A DNA stretch of 64,000 nt from Desulfovibrio sp. (GTDB taxonomy: Bacteria > Desulfobacterota > Desulfovibrionia > Desulfovibrionales > Desulfovibrionaceae), in the NCBI GenBank assembly GCA_022839785.1, contig JALHJW010000002.1, positions 1 to 64,000 on the forward strand, given 5' to 3'. Shown piece by piece: positions 46,398 through 55,543 of this stretch (position 1 is the first letter of the stretch; each line of letters opens with the position of its first letter). The notes under the pieces were generated by a model, which had not been told where the DNA came from, did no database searches, and saw nothing but the letters and a program-made list of their open reading frames with translations. Both the position numbers and the translations under genes were made by a program.

Positions 46398-47489
46398 GTG
46401 TTGACGAAGACGGCGTTTTACGGCCAGCGGGTACTGGTCACGGGCTGCTGCGGCACCATCGGCACGGAGCTTGTCCGGCAGTTGCTGGACGGATACGGCA
46501 TCGTCGGCTTGGTGGGCATCGACAACAACGAATCCGAACTCTTCTTCCAGGAGCAGCGCCACGCCGCCACGGGCAAGGCCTCCTTCCAGCTCGCCGACAT
46601 CCGCGACCCGCACACCCTCGTCAGGGTCATGGACGGCGTTGACGTGGTCTTCCACACCGCAGCCTTCAAGCATGTGGTCCTGTGCGAACGCTCGCCCTTC
46701 GAGGCCGTGCAGACCAACATCCTGGGCGTGCAGAACGTCATCGCCGCGGCCACGGCCTGCGGCGTGCGGCGGGTCATCTTCACCAGTTCCGACAAGGCGG
46801 TGAACCCAACCAACGTCATGGGCACCTCCAAGCTCATGGGCGAGCGTTTGTTCACGGCCGCCAACTGCGCGCAGCGCGAGGGCGGACCGGTCTTCGCCTC
46901 CTGCCGCTTTGGCAACGTCCTGGGCTCCCGCGGCTCGGTCATCCCCATCTTCCGTGAGCAGATCCGCAAGGGCGGACCGGTGACCCTGACCCACCCCGAG
47001 ATGACGCGCTTCATCATGAGCATCCGCCAGGCCGTGGAGATGGTCATCGCCTCGGCTGATCTGGCGCGCGGAGGCGAGGTCTTCATCACCAAGATGAACG
47101 TGGTCCGCATTCAGGATCTGGCCGAGGTCATGATCCGGGAGTTGGCCCCGCAGTTCGGTCGCGATCCCGGGGAAGTGGGTATCGAGATCATCGGCACCAA
47201 ACCCGGCGAAAAGATGTACGAGGAACTGATGACCGACGAGGAAACTCGCCGCACCTGGGAACTGCCCAGCTACTTCGCCGTGCATCCCGCCTTCCAAGGC
47301 ATGTACCGCGACATCATCTACGACTATCCCGAAATCGTGGGGCAGCAGGTCGAGAAGGTCTACAACTCCTGCACCGAAGTCCGCCTGGACCATGACTCCA
47401 TCAGGGGCATCCTGCGCGCGCAGGACCTCCTGGAACCCTCGCCGCAGCCCGAAGCGCATCCCGCCTCGCGCTACTGGCCCGGCGGCTAG
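46398..47489 (+). CDS. Nucleotide-sugar 4,6-dehydratase (CapD/FlaA1/PseB-like)
   Basis: NAD(P)-dependent extended SDR enzyme acting on a UDP-GlcNAc-type sugar. 363 residues from GTG 46398; TTG 46401 is equally possible and has better spacing to AAGGAG. Motifs: VTGCCGTIGTELVRQLL (nucleotide binding), IDNNESELF, AAFKHVVLCE, SSDKAVNPTNVMGTSK (the Met that replaces the usual SDR Tyr, as in inverting 4,6-dehydratases), then GTKPGEKMYEELMTDEE. The short form lacks the membrane domain. It opens the three-gene plus-strand sugar operon. The first steps of pseudaminic, legionaminic or QuiNAc-type sugars are all possible. Confidence 0.88.
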   Translation: MLTKTAFYGQRVLVTGCCGTIGTELVRQLLDGYGIVGLVGIDNNESELFFQEQRHAATGKASFQLADIRDPHTLVRVMDGVDVVFHTAAFKHVVLCERSPFEAVQTNILGVQNVIAAATACGVRRVIFTSSDKAVNPTNVMGTSKLMGERLFTAANCAQREGGPVFASCRFGNVLGSRGSVIPIFREQIRKGGPVTLTHPEMTRFIMSIRQAVEMVIASADLARGGEVFITKMNVVRIQDLAEVMIRELAPQFGRDPGEVGIEIIGTKPGEKMYEELMTDEETRRTWELPSYFAVHPAFQGMYRDIIYDYPEIVGQQVEKVYNSCTEVRLDHDSIRGILRAQDLLEPSPQPEAHPASRYWPGG

Positions 47490-47521
47490 CCCGCCCCACC
47501 CTTCGACACGGAGCCGACCCC

Positions 47522-48673
47522 ATGCGCGTGCTGATCCTGGGTGCCGACGGATATCTCGGATGGCCGACGTCCATGCGTTTCGCGGCCGACGGACACGAAG
47601 TCCTGGCCGTGGACAACTACCTCAGGCGGCGCATCGCCCTGGAGACCGACTCCGAGGCGCTGCTGCCCACGCCTCCCCTGCCCGAGCGGGCGCGGCTCTT
47701 CGCCGAACTGGGCGGCCCGCGCATCGAGGTGCGGATCGGCGATTGCGCCGACTACCGTTTCCTCTCGGCCGTGGTGCGCGATTTCGCTCCGGAGTGCGTG
47801 GTGCACTACGCCGAACAGCCCTCCGCCCCTTACTCCATGAAGGGCTACGACGAGGCCCGGCTGACCCTGGACAACAACCTGCAGGCCACCTTCAACGTGA
47901 TCTGGAGCCTCCTCGAGCACGCCCCGGAGTGCCACCTGATCAAGCTCGGCACCATGGGCGAATACGGCACGCCGGACATCGACATCGAGGAGGGATGGCT
48001 CACCGTGGAGCACAAGGGGCGGCGAGAGACGTTCCTCTACCCCCGGCAGGCCGGAAGCCTCTATCACACGACCAAGGTGCTGGACACGGACCTCTTGTGG
48101 TTCTACGTGCGCACCTACGGCCTGCGCGTCACGGACCTGATGCAAGGTCCGGTCTACGGCCTGTCCACCGGGGAATCCGACCGCGACGACCGGCTCCTGC
48201 CCCACTTCAACTACGACGACATCTTCGGCACCGTGGTCAACCGCTTCCTCGCCCAGGCCGTGGCCGGAATCCCGCTCACCGTCTACGGCAGGGGCGGCCA
48301 GACGCGCGGCTACCTGAACCTCCGCGACACGCTCAACTGCGTCCGGCTCGCCGCGGACGCGCCCGCGGGGAAGGGCCAGTTGCGCATCCTCAACCAGTTC
48401 ACCGAAACCTTCACTGTCAACGAGATCGCGGAGCGCGTGCGGCGCGTGGGCACGGCCATGGGCCTGCCCGTGACCGTGCGCCACCTGGAGAATCCGCGCA
48501 AGGAATTGGAGGAGCACTACTACAATCCGGCCCATTCCGGCCTGCTGGAACTCGGGCTCAAGCCCAACTTCATGACCGACGAGGTCGTCGCCGCGATGCT
48601 GGAGAAGATCCTCCAGGTCCGCGACAGGATCGACGTCCGCAAACTGCTTCCGAGGGTCGCATGGTCGAAATAG
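47522..48673 (+). CDS. SQD1-like NAD-dependent sugar epimerase (UDP-sulfoquinovose synthase family)
   Basis: 383 residues with remarkable similarity to plant SQD1, which joins sulfite to UDP-glucose to make UDP-sulfoquinovose. Opening GADGYLGWPTSM; VVHYAEQPSAPYSMKGYDEA; KLGTMGEYGTPDIDIEEGWL; SLYHTTK with Tyr-181 and Lys-185 and Thr-144, matching the T145/Y182/K186 triad described for SQD1; YGRGGQTRGYLNLRDTLNCV; NQFTETFTVNEIA; and EEHYYNPAHSG. Not an ordinary GalE. In bacteria this family occurs in sulfolipid and in surface-polysaccharide loci; no SQD2-type lipid glycosyltransferase is here. Overlaps the next gene by 13 bases. Confidence 0.83.
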   Translation: MRVLILGADGYLGWPTSMRFAADGHEVLAVDNYLRRRIALETDSEALLPTPPLPERARLFAELGGPRIEVRIGDCADYRFLSAVVRDFAPECVVHYAEQPSAPYSMKGYDEARLTLDNNLQATFNVIWSLLEHAPECHLIKLGTMGEYGTPDIDIEEGWLTVEHKGRRETFLYPRQAGSLYHTTKVLDTDLLWFYVRTYGLRVTDLMQGPVYGLSTGESDRDDRLLPHFNYDDIFGTVVNRFLAQAVAGIPLTVYGRGGQTRGYLNLRDTLNCVRLAADAPAGKGQLRILNQFTETFTVNEIAERVRRVGTAMGLPVTVRHLENPRKELEEHYYNPAHSGLLELGLKPNFMTDEVVAAMLEKILQVRDRIDVRKLLPRVAWSK

Positions 48674-49659
48674 GCGGGAACTGGCTGATCACGGGCGGCT
48701 GCGGCTTCATCGGCCGCCGCCTGATCGAATTGTGGGGGGGGCGGGCCCGCTGCATCCGGGTGGTGGACAACCTGAGCGTGGGCGGCCGCGCGGACCTCGC
48801 GGCCGTCACCGCCTTCCGCGAAGTGACGGCGGGCGAGCTCTCCGCTTCTCCCGGCCCCGGAGTGGAGCTTGTGGCGGCCGACATCCGCGACGCCGAAACC
48901 GCCCTGCGGGCCGCGGAAGGCATGGACGTCATCATACACCTGGCGGCCAACACGGGGGTCGAGCCTTCGGTGAGGAACCCCCGTCTGGACTGCGAATCCA
49001 ACGTCCTGGGCACCCTCAACTACCTGGAGGCCGCGCGTCTTGGGGGTGTGCGGCGCTTCGTCTTCGCCTCCTCCAGCGCTCCGGTGGGCGAATGCACGCC
49101 GCCGGTGCACGAGGAGTTGGCCGCCCGTCCCGTGTCGCCCTACGGCGCGAGCAAGCTGGCCGGGGAAGGCTACTGCTCGGCGTACAAACGGACCTTCGGC
49201 ATCGAGACCGTGGCCCTGCGCTTCAGCAACGTCTACGGCCCCCTGTCCAGCCACAAGAGCAGCGTGGTCGCCTCGTTCCTGCGCGCCGCCCTGGCCGGAC
49301 AGGAGGTCACGATCCACGGCGACGGCTCCCAAACGCGCGACTTTCTCTACATCGACGACCTGGTGGAGGCCGTGGTCCTGGCCATGAACGCCGGGGGCGC
49401 GGGCGGCGAGGCGGTGCAGATCGCCACGGGCCGCGAGACGTCCATCAACGAGTTGCTGGCTCTGCTCGATCCCCTGCTGGCCGGACATGGCGTCGCCCTG
49501 CGCGCCAGACGCGGGGAGCCCCGCCTGGGCGACGTTCCCAAGATGTATTCGCTGGTGGACAAGGCCGAGCGGCTGCTCGGCTGGAAACCCCGCACCAGTC
49601 TTGCCGAGGGCCTTGAAAAGGCTGTGGCCTGGTTCCTGGCCGAATCGCGGAGTTCCTGA
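48661..49659 (+). CDS. NAD-dependent sugar-nucleotide epimerase/dehydratase
   Basis: 332-residue extended SDR. ITGGCGFIGRRLIELW (cofactor loop), DVIIHLAANTGV, FASSSAPVGE, SPYGASKLAGEGYC (active-site Tyr and Lys near residue 160) and DGSQTRDFLYIDDLVEA are the UDP-glucose 4-epimerase/UDP-glucuronate 4-epimerase hallmarks. The precise substrate is unknown. ATG 48661 lies inside the end of the SQD1-like gene. Confidence 0.88.
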   Translation: MVEIGGNWLITGGCGFIGRRLIELWGGRARCIRVVDNLSVGGRADLAAVTAFREVTAGELSASPGPGVELVAADIRDAETALRAAEGMDVIIHLAANTGVEPSVRNPRLDCESNVLGTLNYLEAARLGGVRRFVFASSSAPVGECTPPVHEELAARPVSPYGASKLAGEGYCSAYKRTFGIETVALRFSNVYGPLSSHKSSVVASFLRAALAGQEVTIHGDGSQTRDFLYIDDLVEAVVLAMNAGGAGGEAVQIATGRETSINELLALLDPLLAGHGVALRARRGEPRLGDVPKMYSLVDKAERLLGWKPRTSLAEGLEKAVAWFLAESRSS

Positions 49660-49674
49660 GCAGCCGCCCGGCCG

Positions 49675-50378
49675 TCAATCCTTCAGGCGGCAGCCCATCC
49701 AGTAGTAGCTCGGCAGTTCGTCCCTGAGCTTCCCAGCGCGTAGTGCCCGAGGTATTCGAGCCTGGGGTTGGCCGCGATCATCTCCTCGAAGCGCTCACGG
49801 GGCGCCCCCTGAAGCTCGATGAACCAGCACTCCCCGCCGGGCAACAGGTGCTCGTGCCCCTTGGCGTAGAACTCCACATGCAGACGCCAGCCCGGGTCGA
49901 CAAGGTAGAGGTTCTTCAGCGAAAACTCCCCGGTCAAGGGATGTCCGTCGCCCAGATCCCGGTGCGGGGGGATTACTCAGGATAAGGTCGTGGCGGTCCC
50001 CGGCAGGCAGGCATTTGAGGACGTTGGACAGTATCGGCTCGTGCCAGGCCGCGTCCTCGGGGCTGAAATCGCGCAGTTCCGCGAGCGTCTTCTCCAGGCC
50101 AGCAGGTTGAAGTAGTTGACGTCCACATAGCCCATGCGGCCAACGCGGCCCTTCGCTTCCTCGAACAGCGAGAGACCCACGCAACCCTGCCCGGAGCAGA
50201 AGTCGAGCACCGAGACCTGGGGCTTGGCGCACTTCCCGATCCAGTCCAGTCCTTTCTCCACCACCGGACCGGCGCAGAAATCCGTCGGCCGCGGCGAAAA
50301 GGCCACGGTGTCCAGGTAAAAAGGCCGTCCCCGGAACTCGATCACGGCGTAGCGGTCCTGAATATACTCTCCTTTCAT
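49675..50378 (-). pseudogene. Frameshifted methyltransferase (HemK/PrmC-like)
   Basis: A coherent protein of about 234 residues can be read only by three frame changes: MKGEYIQDRY...VLDFCSGQGCVGLSLFEEA (frame A, from 50378), then LEKTLAELRDFSPEDAAWHEP...HDLILSNPP (frame B), then HRDLGDGHPLTGEFSLKNLY...LEYLGHYALG (frame A) and KLRDELPSYYWMGCRLKD (frame B). The shifts lie near 50100 (one base missing), at a six-G run 49966-49971 (one extra) and near 49730 (one missing in a G run). DFCSGQGCVGL binds SAM and SNPP is the N-methyltransferase motif. The start overlaps the formyltransferase stop. Either a decaying gene or sequencing errors. Confidence 0.82.
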
Positions 50379-51280
50379 GGGTTTTCGCCGTTCGCGACCG
50401 GCGCGTCTGGAGTTTCCCGGCGGGCGTCTTTGGAGACGTTGCCCACGGCCGTCGCCCAGGCGTGGAAGACGCCGTCCGCCAACTGGATCGCCACCATGCC
50501 GACCTCCGGCTCCACGGACAAGGGACCGGCCATTTCGTAGACGACGTCCGGCCCATGCCACTGCGCCGGTTTGTACGGATGCAGCGCGGCAATGAGCCTG
50601 TTCGCCTCCGCCAGGGTCATCTCCGGCAGAATCCGCCGTTCCGCTTCCGTGAGGGCGGCGGCATAGGTGACTTCTCCGGCCTGCGGACGGGGCGCGATGT
50701 CTCCCCGGGCATAGGCCGTCAGGACGTCCGGCAGGGCGGCCGCCGCCAGATCCCCCAGGCGAGACAGCACGCTGTGGCAGGTGTCGTCATCCTGCAGCGG
50801 GCGTGACTGCTGCCAAAGGATGTCGCCCGCATCGAACTCATGGGCGAGCAGATGCAGGGTCACGCCCGCGTGCGCATCGCCGGCCAGCAGCGCCCGCCGC
50901 ACAGGGTCAGGTCCACGCCAGCGCGGCAGCATGGAGGGATGCAGGTTCAGGCCGCCTAGGGGAAAGATCGCGCAGAACGCCGCCGGAATGCGCCGGGGAT
51001 AGGCCACGGACAGGGCGCAGTGGCACTGCTGCCGCGCCATATCGCGCAGCAACTCCGCATCGTCCAGCGCGGCAGGCGTGGCCAGACGGTCCTCTGCCCC
51101 ATGCTCTCGGCACCACTGCCCCACCGGGGTGCAAAACGGGACCCGCGCCGTCCCCTCCATGCGGTGGGAGGTCGTGAGAATCCGCACCACCTCCACCCCC
51201 GGGGCCGCTTCCAGGCGCTCCAGGAGGCTGACGCTCCAAGGATAGCTGCCAAGAAAGACAATCCGCACCGGATCGCGCAT
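50375..51280 (-). CDS. Formyltransferase (methionyl-tRNA formyltransferase-like; probably sugar N-formyltransferase)
   Basis: 301-residue N10-formyl-tetrahydrofolate-dependent transferase. Motifs: IVFLGSYPWSVSLLE at the start, LNLHPSMLPRWRGPDPVRRALLAGDAHAGVTLHLLAHEFDAGDIL near residues 110-160, covering the catalytic Asn-His and the Asp. In a glycan locus it most likely formylates an amino sugar, as in Qui4NFo or related O-antigens, rather than initiator tRNA. Starts one base inside the radical SAM stop (TGATG) and overlaps the broken methyltransferase start. Confidence 0.82.
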   Translation of the reverse strand: MRDPVRIVFLGSYPWSVSLLERLEAAPGVEVVRILTTSHRMEGTARVPFCTPVGQWCREHGAEDRLATPAALDDAELLRDMARQQCHCALSVAYPRRIPAAFCAIFPLGGLNLHPSMLPRWRGPDPVRRALLAGDAHAGVTLHLLAHEFDAGDILWQQSRPLQDDDTCHSVLSRLGDLAAAALPDVLTAYARGDIAPRPQAGEVTYAAALTEAERRILPEMTLAEANRLIAALHPYKPAQWHGPDVVYEMAGPLSVEPEVGMVAIQLADGVFHAWATAVGNVSKDARRETPDAPVANGENP

Positions 51281-52704
51281 CAGAAGGCATCCTTCTTGAC
51301 CGTGGCGCCACTCGCCGTGCGGCAATGGGTGTCCGCGGTCAGGGCCGCCTGTTCTTGCGCCAGACTGTATTTGGAGACATGCACCGACTCCAGGGAAAGC
51401 CCTTCCTTGCGCAACAGCTCCTCCCAGTACTCCAGGTCCTTGCGCATCAGGAGCACGTCCAGCACGCGCTGCTTCCACCATCCAGCCCGGCTGCGCAGGC
51501 CCTCGTCCCGGGACACGATCTCGGCGAAGGCGGTGTTCTTGAGCGCCTCGGCCATGTCGCCCCGGGCATAGTTGAGCAGTCCCGCCCGGAGCATGTCCCG
51601 GCCGGTGAAGAGCGGCTGCCCCGCCTGTCCGGAGGGATCAGAGATGGCGTGCCTGGCGTGCATGCACAAGGTGGTGAGCACTTGGGACTTGAGGGCGAAG
51701 TTCCAGTTGCACGACCCGCAATGGATGTGCCGCTTGCGCAGGGCAGCGAAATCCTTGGCCGCGGCGAGCCGCCGGAACTCCCTGTACCCCGGCCCGTTCC
51801 AGGCCTCCATCACCGTCTGTCGACGCAGATCGCCAAGGGCGGCCTTCTCCAGGGGATCGCCCACGCAATACCCCACCACGCCGTCCCAGAGGATGGCCAT
51901 CATGTCCCACGGGTGGATGCAGGTCGGCATCCTGGCCGGGTCTATGGCCGAGAATATCCTGTTGTCGTACTCCTCGACGATCCCCTGGAAATTGAACGGG
52001 AAGTGGATGCCGACATTGAACCTGGGAAAACGCTCCTGCAGGACGCCGAAAATCTCCTCGTCGCGAAGCTGGGCGTTGTGGACGTTGCGGACCACATCGA
52101 AATAGACCTTGGGCGGGGATTCCATCCTGTCCCAGGCGTCATGGAACATGGCGATGTTGGCCATGACCCGTTCGAAGTGGTCGGCCCCGTGGGCGCGGCG
52201 GTAGGCTTCGCGGTCGAAGGCGAAAATGGAGAGGGAAACGAAGGTCAGGTTCTCCAGCATCGCCCGCGCCAGTTCGGGCGTCAGCACGGAGGCGTTGGTG
52301 TGCATGGCGCGGTCGTATTCCGGCCGCATCTCCTTCAGATGCCGCATCATCTCCACGATCTGCGGGTGCAGCAGGGATTCGCCGGTCTTCTGCAGGTACG
52401 CCCGACGGAACCCCCGCGGCAGCTCGGAGACGATCTTCCGGAACAGGTCCATGTCCATGTAGCCTCGTTGCGGCGAGCCGTCCGCCTTGCGCCCCCTGCG
52501 CATCGCGCCGTACCCGCAGGTGCAGCAGCGGTGGTTGCAGACGTTCGTCGGGCACAGATAGATGACCTGCGGGGGCTCCGGGCACAGCTCGCTTCCCTGG
52601 CTCCAGGCGAATACGGCCGTCTCCCGGCAGGCGGCCTCCAACTGCTCCAGGGAAAGGGCCTCCGAAGGAAGAACATGGACATCATGGGACGATTGCGTGC
52701 TCAC
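51280..52704 (-). CDS. Radical SAM/SPASM-type enzyme
   Basis: 474 residues from GTG 52704, which has AAGGAG five bases upstream; an upstream in-frame ATG is less likely. Radical SAM cysteines in NVCNHRCCTCG (C-x3-C-x2-C) near residue 63. A Cys-rich region further down (CIHPWDMMAILWDGVVGYCVGDP, HCGSCNW near residues 295-370) resembles a SPASM or twitch auxiliary Fe-S domain. LGDLRRQTVMEAWNGPGYREF is typical of SPASM proteins. Substrate unknown; carbohydrate or small-molecule modification is inferred from context. Confidence 0.82.
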   Translation of the reverse strand: MSTQSSHDVHVLPSEALSLEQLEAACRETAVFAWSQGSELCPEPPQVIYLCPTNVCNHRCCTCGYGAMRRGRKADGSPQRGYMDMDLFRKIVSELPRGFRRAYLQKTGESLLHPQIVEMMRHLKEMRPEYDRAMHTNASVLTPELARAMLENLTFVSLSIFAFDREAYRRAHGADHFERVMANIAMFHDAWDRMESPPKVYFDVVRNVHNAQLRDEEIFGVLQERFPRFNVGIHFPFNFQGIVEEYDNRIFSAIDPARMPTCIHPWDMMAILWDGVVGYCVGDPLEKAALGDLRRQTVMEAWNGPGYREFRRLAAAKDFAALRKRHIHCGSCNWNFALKSQVLTTLCMHARHAISDPSGQAGQPLFTGRDMLRAGLLNYARGDMAEALKNTAFAEIVSRDEGLRSRAGWWKQRVLDVLLMRKDLEYWEELLRKEGLSLESVHVSKYSLAQEQAALTADTHCRTASGATVKKDAF

Positions 52705-53791
52705 CTGCGCTCCTTGCATCTTCCGCCGCAAGCTGCGACGCGAAGGGACGGACATAGAAATGGGGGAAAGCCCGCTGCAACGCCTCGGGGGCCTGCCCGA
52801 ACAACCCGACATCCCGCACGGCGATGTAGTAGCTGTAGGGGAAATCTCGCGTCCCCCATCTGGACTTGAAACGGTAGACGCCATCCTGGCTCAGCCATGT
52901 GCCGCCCCAGTTCCACCAGGCCATGCCCCTCTCCACGGCATCCTGCATGGCGAGGAAGACGAGGCCGCTCACGGGCTGGCACTGCCGGTGCGACGCCTTG
53001 ACCGCGGGAGTGTAGTATTCCGCCGTACGGTTGCAGAAAAACACCAGCAGTCCGGCCACGATCCCGTCCGCTTCGTCCGTGGCGAGGTACAGGCGGTAGT
53101 CCTCGCCCGGCCGGAAGAAGCGGGGGATGGCGGCAAAGGCCCGCCAGGGCTTGGCCCGGCCCCCGATGGCGGCCATGTTCCGGCTGTGCAGGTCGTGCAG
53201 GGCGGCCAGCCCCTCGACGGATTCATCGCGCACGAAACGCAATCCGCTTTTCTGGGCCTTGCGGATCATGTTGCGCGTCTTCTGGTGGAAGATGGCGAAG
53301 AGGTCGTCTGCGGCATGCCCGGGCCGGATTCCGTCCAGTGGCGTGAGCTGGCCCGTGCGCCAGTCGCGCAGGGTATGCCCGCCCATCCTCTCCATGATGT
53401 TCGCCATAGGCGCCAGGGGGTTCTCGACGATGGTCCAGGCTGCGGCGTCGAGCCGACGGGCGAGGTCGTGCCAAGCATCGAGCAGGACCGCAGCCGTCTC
53501 CTCCCCCTCCCCAGGCGACAGCATGAGGCCGCCGTTGCTCCCATAGTACGGCAGGGAGTTCATGACGGTCCCCAGGTCCGCATGCCGCTGCACGAGGCAC
53601 GGCAGCGCGCCCAGCACCCGGCCGCTCCGCACGGCGAGCAGGGTGTGCTCCACGGGCCCGTCCAAGACCTCGCGCAGGTAGGCCAGATGGGTCGGCGAGG
53701 CGTACAGGATGTGCTCGGGAACGGCATGGAAGAAGGCGGCATACGCCTCCTGGTTGCCCTGATCGAGCTGCTGTATCTCAATCCCCGGCAT
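52682..53791 (-). CDS. FemAB/GNAT-like acyltransferase
   Basis: 369-residue protein with tandem GNAT folds as in FemAB-type aminoacyl- and acyltransferases (PEP-CTERM/XrtA and lipopeptide-type subfamily). NSLPYYGSNGGLML, HQKTRNMIRKAQKSGLRF near residue 175 and YYTPAVKASHRQCQPVSGLVFLAMQDAVERGMAWWNWGGTW near 270 are family signatures. Likely adds an acyl or aminoacyl group to a glycan amine. Overlaps the radical SAM gene by 23 bases. Confidence 0.75.
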   Translation of the reverse strand: MPGIEIQQLDQGNQEAYAAFFHAVPEHILYASPTHLAYLREVLDGPVEHTLLAVRSGRVLGALPCLVQRHADLGTVMNSLPYYGSNGGLMLSPGEGEETAAVLLDAWHDLARRLDAAAWTIVENPLAPMANIMERMGGHTLRDWRTGQLTPLDGIRPGHAADDLFAIFHQKTRNMIRKAQKSGLRFVRDESVEGLAALHDLHSRNMAAIGGRAKPWRAFAAIPRFFRPGEDYRLYLATDEADGIVAGLLVFFCNRTAEYYTPAVKASHRQCQPVSGLVFLAMQDAVERGMAWWNWGGTWLSQDGVYRFKSRWGTRDFPYSYYIAVRDVGLFGQAPEALQRAFPHFYVRPFASQLAAEDARSAGEHAIVP

Positions 53792-53822
53792 GCCGCCCAC
53801 CTTTTCCGGCCTCGCCGCCCCT

Positions 53823-54809
53823 TCAGCCGCGCTTGCGCCCGCAGAAGAAGTGCTGGGCCGGCACCACGCGGTATTCCACGATGTCGAAGCCGCACTCCTC
53901 GTACCACGCCGCCACCTCCTCCCGTGGGAACCGCCAGGAGTACTCGGGATGATACCAGTCGAAATTGACGATGGTGGAGTTGTGGAATCCCCATTCCGGA
54001 TTCCAGAAGCATTTGAGGAAGTGGTAGTAGATCAGCCGCTGGACGTCGTAGACGCCCTTCTTGATCTGCAGGACGGGCAGATCCTCGGGGATCTCGACCT
54101 GCACGTTCAGATCGGAGAGTATCTTGCCGAAGAGCGAGAACTCCCGAAGCGCCTCGAACGCTTCCCGTTCCGGCAACCTGCTGAAGTAGTCCCGGAAATA
54201 GTCGTCGCACAGTTCGCGCATGGGCGACTTCCTGGTGTAGGCGCTGATGGCGAAATGTCCGCCCGGCCGCACTGCCCCGGCGATGGCCGCGAAGGTCTTG
54301 CGCGGCTCCGGGGCGTACATGATGGCCGAACGGCAGACGGCCACATCGAACGCCTCGGCGTAGATGGCGTCCGTCATGTCCGCCCTGAGGAATTGGAAAT
54401 TGTCCAACTCCGCGAAGCGCTCCTTCTTCACGTCGGCCAGGGTGTCGTTGATGTCGAAGCCCAGGTAGCTGCCCGAGAAACCGGACCGCTTGACGATGTC
54501 GGCGATGCCCCCGTAGCCGCAGGCCACATCCAGGACGGTGCGGGCATCCGCGAGCAGGGTCGGCAGGTAATCGTCCCACCCCAGCTTGCTGGAGGCCGTG
54601 GCCTTCAGGATGCCGCCCTGGGATTCCCGGATGGCCTTGTAGAAATCCAGCTCCTTGCCCCACTGGAAGGAGTAGTGGTCCGCCGTCTGGGTGTTGCGGA
54701 GCATGATGTTGGGCACGCCGTCCGTGACGGGAAACTCATGTCCTCCGGCGCAGGCGCAACGCGAGGCGTCTAAGGAGAGGGGGCTCTGACAAATGGGGCA
54801 ACACAGCAT
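53823..54809 (-). CDS. Class I SAM methyltransferase with zinc-ribbon N-terminus, paralogue 1
   Basis: 328 residues. An N-terminal zinc ribbon (CCPICQSPL and CACAGGHEF, about 1-35) precedes a SAM-binding domain: LDVACGYGGIADIV near residue 90, FDIN, and a post-domain stretch with YTRKSPMRELCDDYFRDYF and NSTIVNFDWYHPEY. By eye about 70 % identical to the gene at 56760-57749, which has the same layout. The pair flanks the glycosyltransferase and deacetylase genes. Sugar O- or N-methylation is likely. Confidence 0.87.
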   Translation of the reverse strand: MLCCPICQSPLSLDASRCACAGGHEFPVTDGVPNIMLRNTQTADHYSFQWGKELDFYKAIRESQGGILKATASSKLGWDDYLPTLLADARTVLDVACGYGGIADIVKRSGFSGSYLGFDINDTLADVKKERFAELDNFQFLRADMTDAIYAEAFDVAVCRSAIMYAPEPRKTFAAIAGAVRPGGHFAISAYTRKSPMRELCDDYFRDYFSRLPEREAFEALREFSLFGKILSDLNVQVEIPEDLPVLQIKKGVYDVQRLIYYHFLKCFWNPEWGFHNSTIVNFDWYHPEYSWRFPREEVAAWYEECGFDIVEYRVVPAQHFFCGRKRG

Positions 54810-54826
54810 GATGGGTACTCCTCCGG

Positions 54827-55543
54827 TTACGCCGCCTGTCCTTTGGCGGCGAGGGCGATGTCGGCGCAGGTGGCGCAGGGAATGTCTTCGGCCTGCAGCA
54901 GGTCCAGAAGCCGGTCGAAGAAATGCAGAATGCCGCGACCGGACGCGACCAGCTCAGGGCGGTAGCGCTCGGCATAGGGGAGCGCCATGATGTTCCGGTA
55001 CGTCTGGGCCGTGGCGTTGTGCCAAAGATGCACAGGGTGGAACAGGAAGACCTTGAGCCCCGGAAGGCGCATCTGCTTTGGGTCCAGGGCGTCCTCTCCC
55101 CGCTGCCAGTACAGGGAATCCAGCCAGAAGACGGGGAGTTCGACAATGCCCGTGTGCAGGGGAACCGGGGCGATGCCGGGCTGAAGGCACATGGGCCAGG
55201 CGCTGTCGTACAGCAGCCCGGCCTCGGCCAGACCGGCGTAGAGAAGGCCGTTGCAGGTGAGCTGGTGGCACCGGTTTCCCACGGCTTCGGGGATGGCGCG
55301 GCGCAGGTCGGACAGGGGTTCCAGCGTCTTGTCCAGATGCTGAAAGTCCCGCAGGAAGGGATGCAAGGCCGCCTCGTGAGGCGGCCGCAGACTGTCGTAG
55401 CGCTGCGTGCAGAAGAACGTGCCGGCCATACCCTTGGCCTCCAGCCGTTCCTGCAGGAACTCCACGGCCAGATCGGGGCAGTTGTCGGTGTCGAAGGTAA
55501 GGCTGGCCACAGGGCCTTCCCGCCAACTGGACGGCGTCAGCAT
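54827..55543 (-). CDS. Polysaccharide deacetylase-like protein
   Basis: 238 residues with a NodB-like fold. SLTFDTDNCPD near residue 15 keeps the D-x-D-type metal motif though the usual TFDDG is altered; GTFFCTQRYDSL follows; LKVFLFHPVHLWHN near residue 160 probably supplies the second histidine region. Probably removes an acetyl or formyl group from a glycan intermediate. It starts inside the glycosyltransferase stop (seven-base overlap). Confidence 0.72.
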   Translation of the reverse strand: MLTPSSWREGPVASLTFDTDNCPDLAVEFLQERLEAKGMAGTFFCTQRYDSLRPPHEAALHPFLRDFQHLDKTLEPLSDLRRAIPEAVGNRCHQLTCNGLLYAGLAEAGLLYDSAWPMCLQPGIAPVPLHTGIVELPVFWLDSLYWQRGEDALDPKQMRLPGLKVFLFHPVHLWHNATAQTYRNIMALPYAERYRPELVASGRGILHFFDRLLDLLQAEDIPCATCADIALAAKGQAA

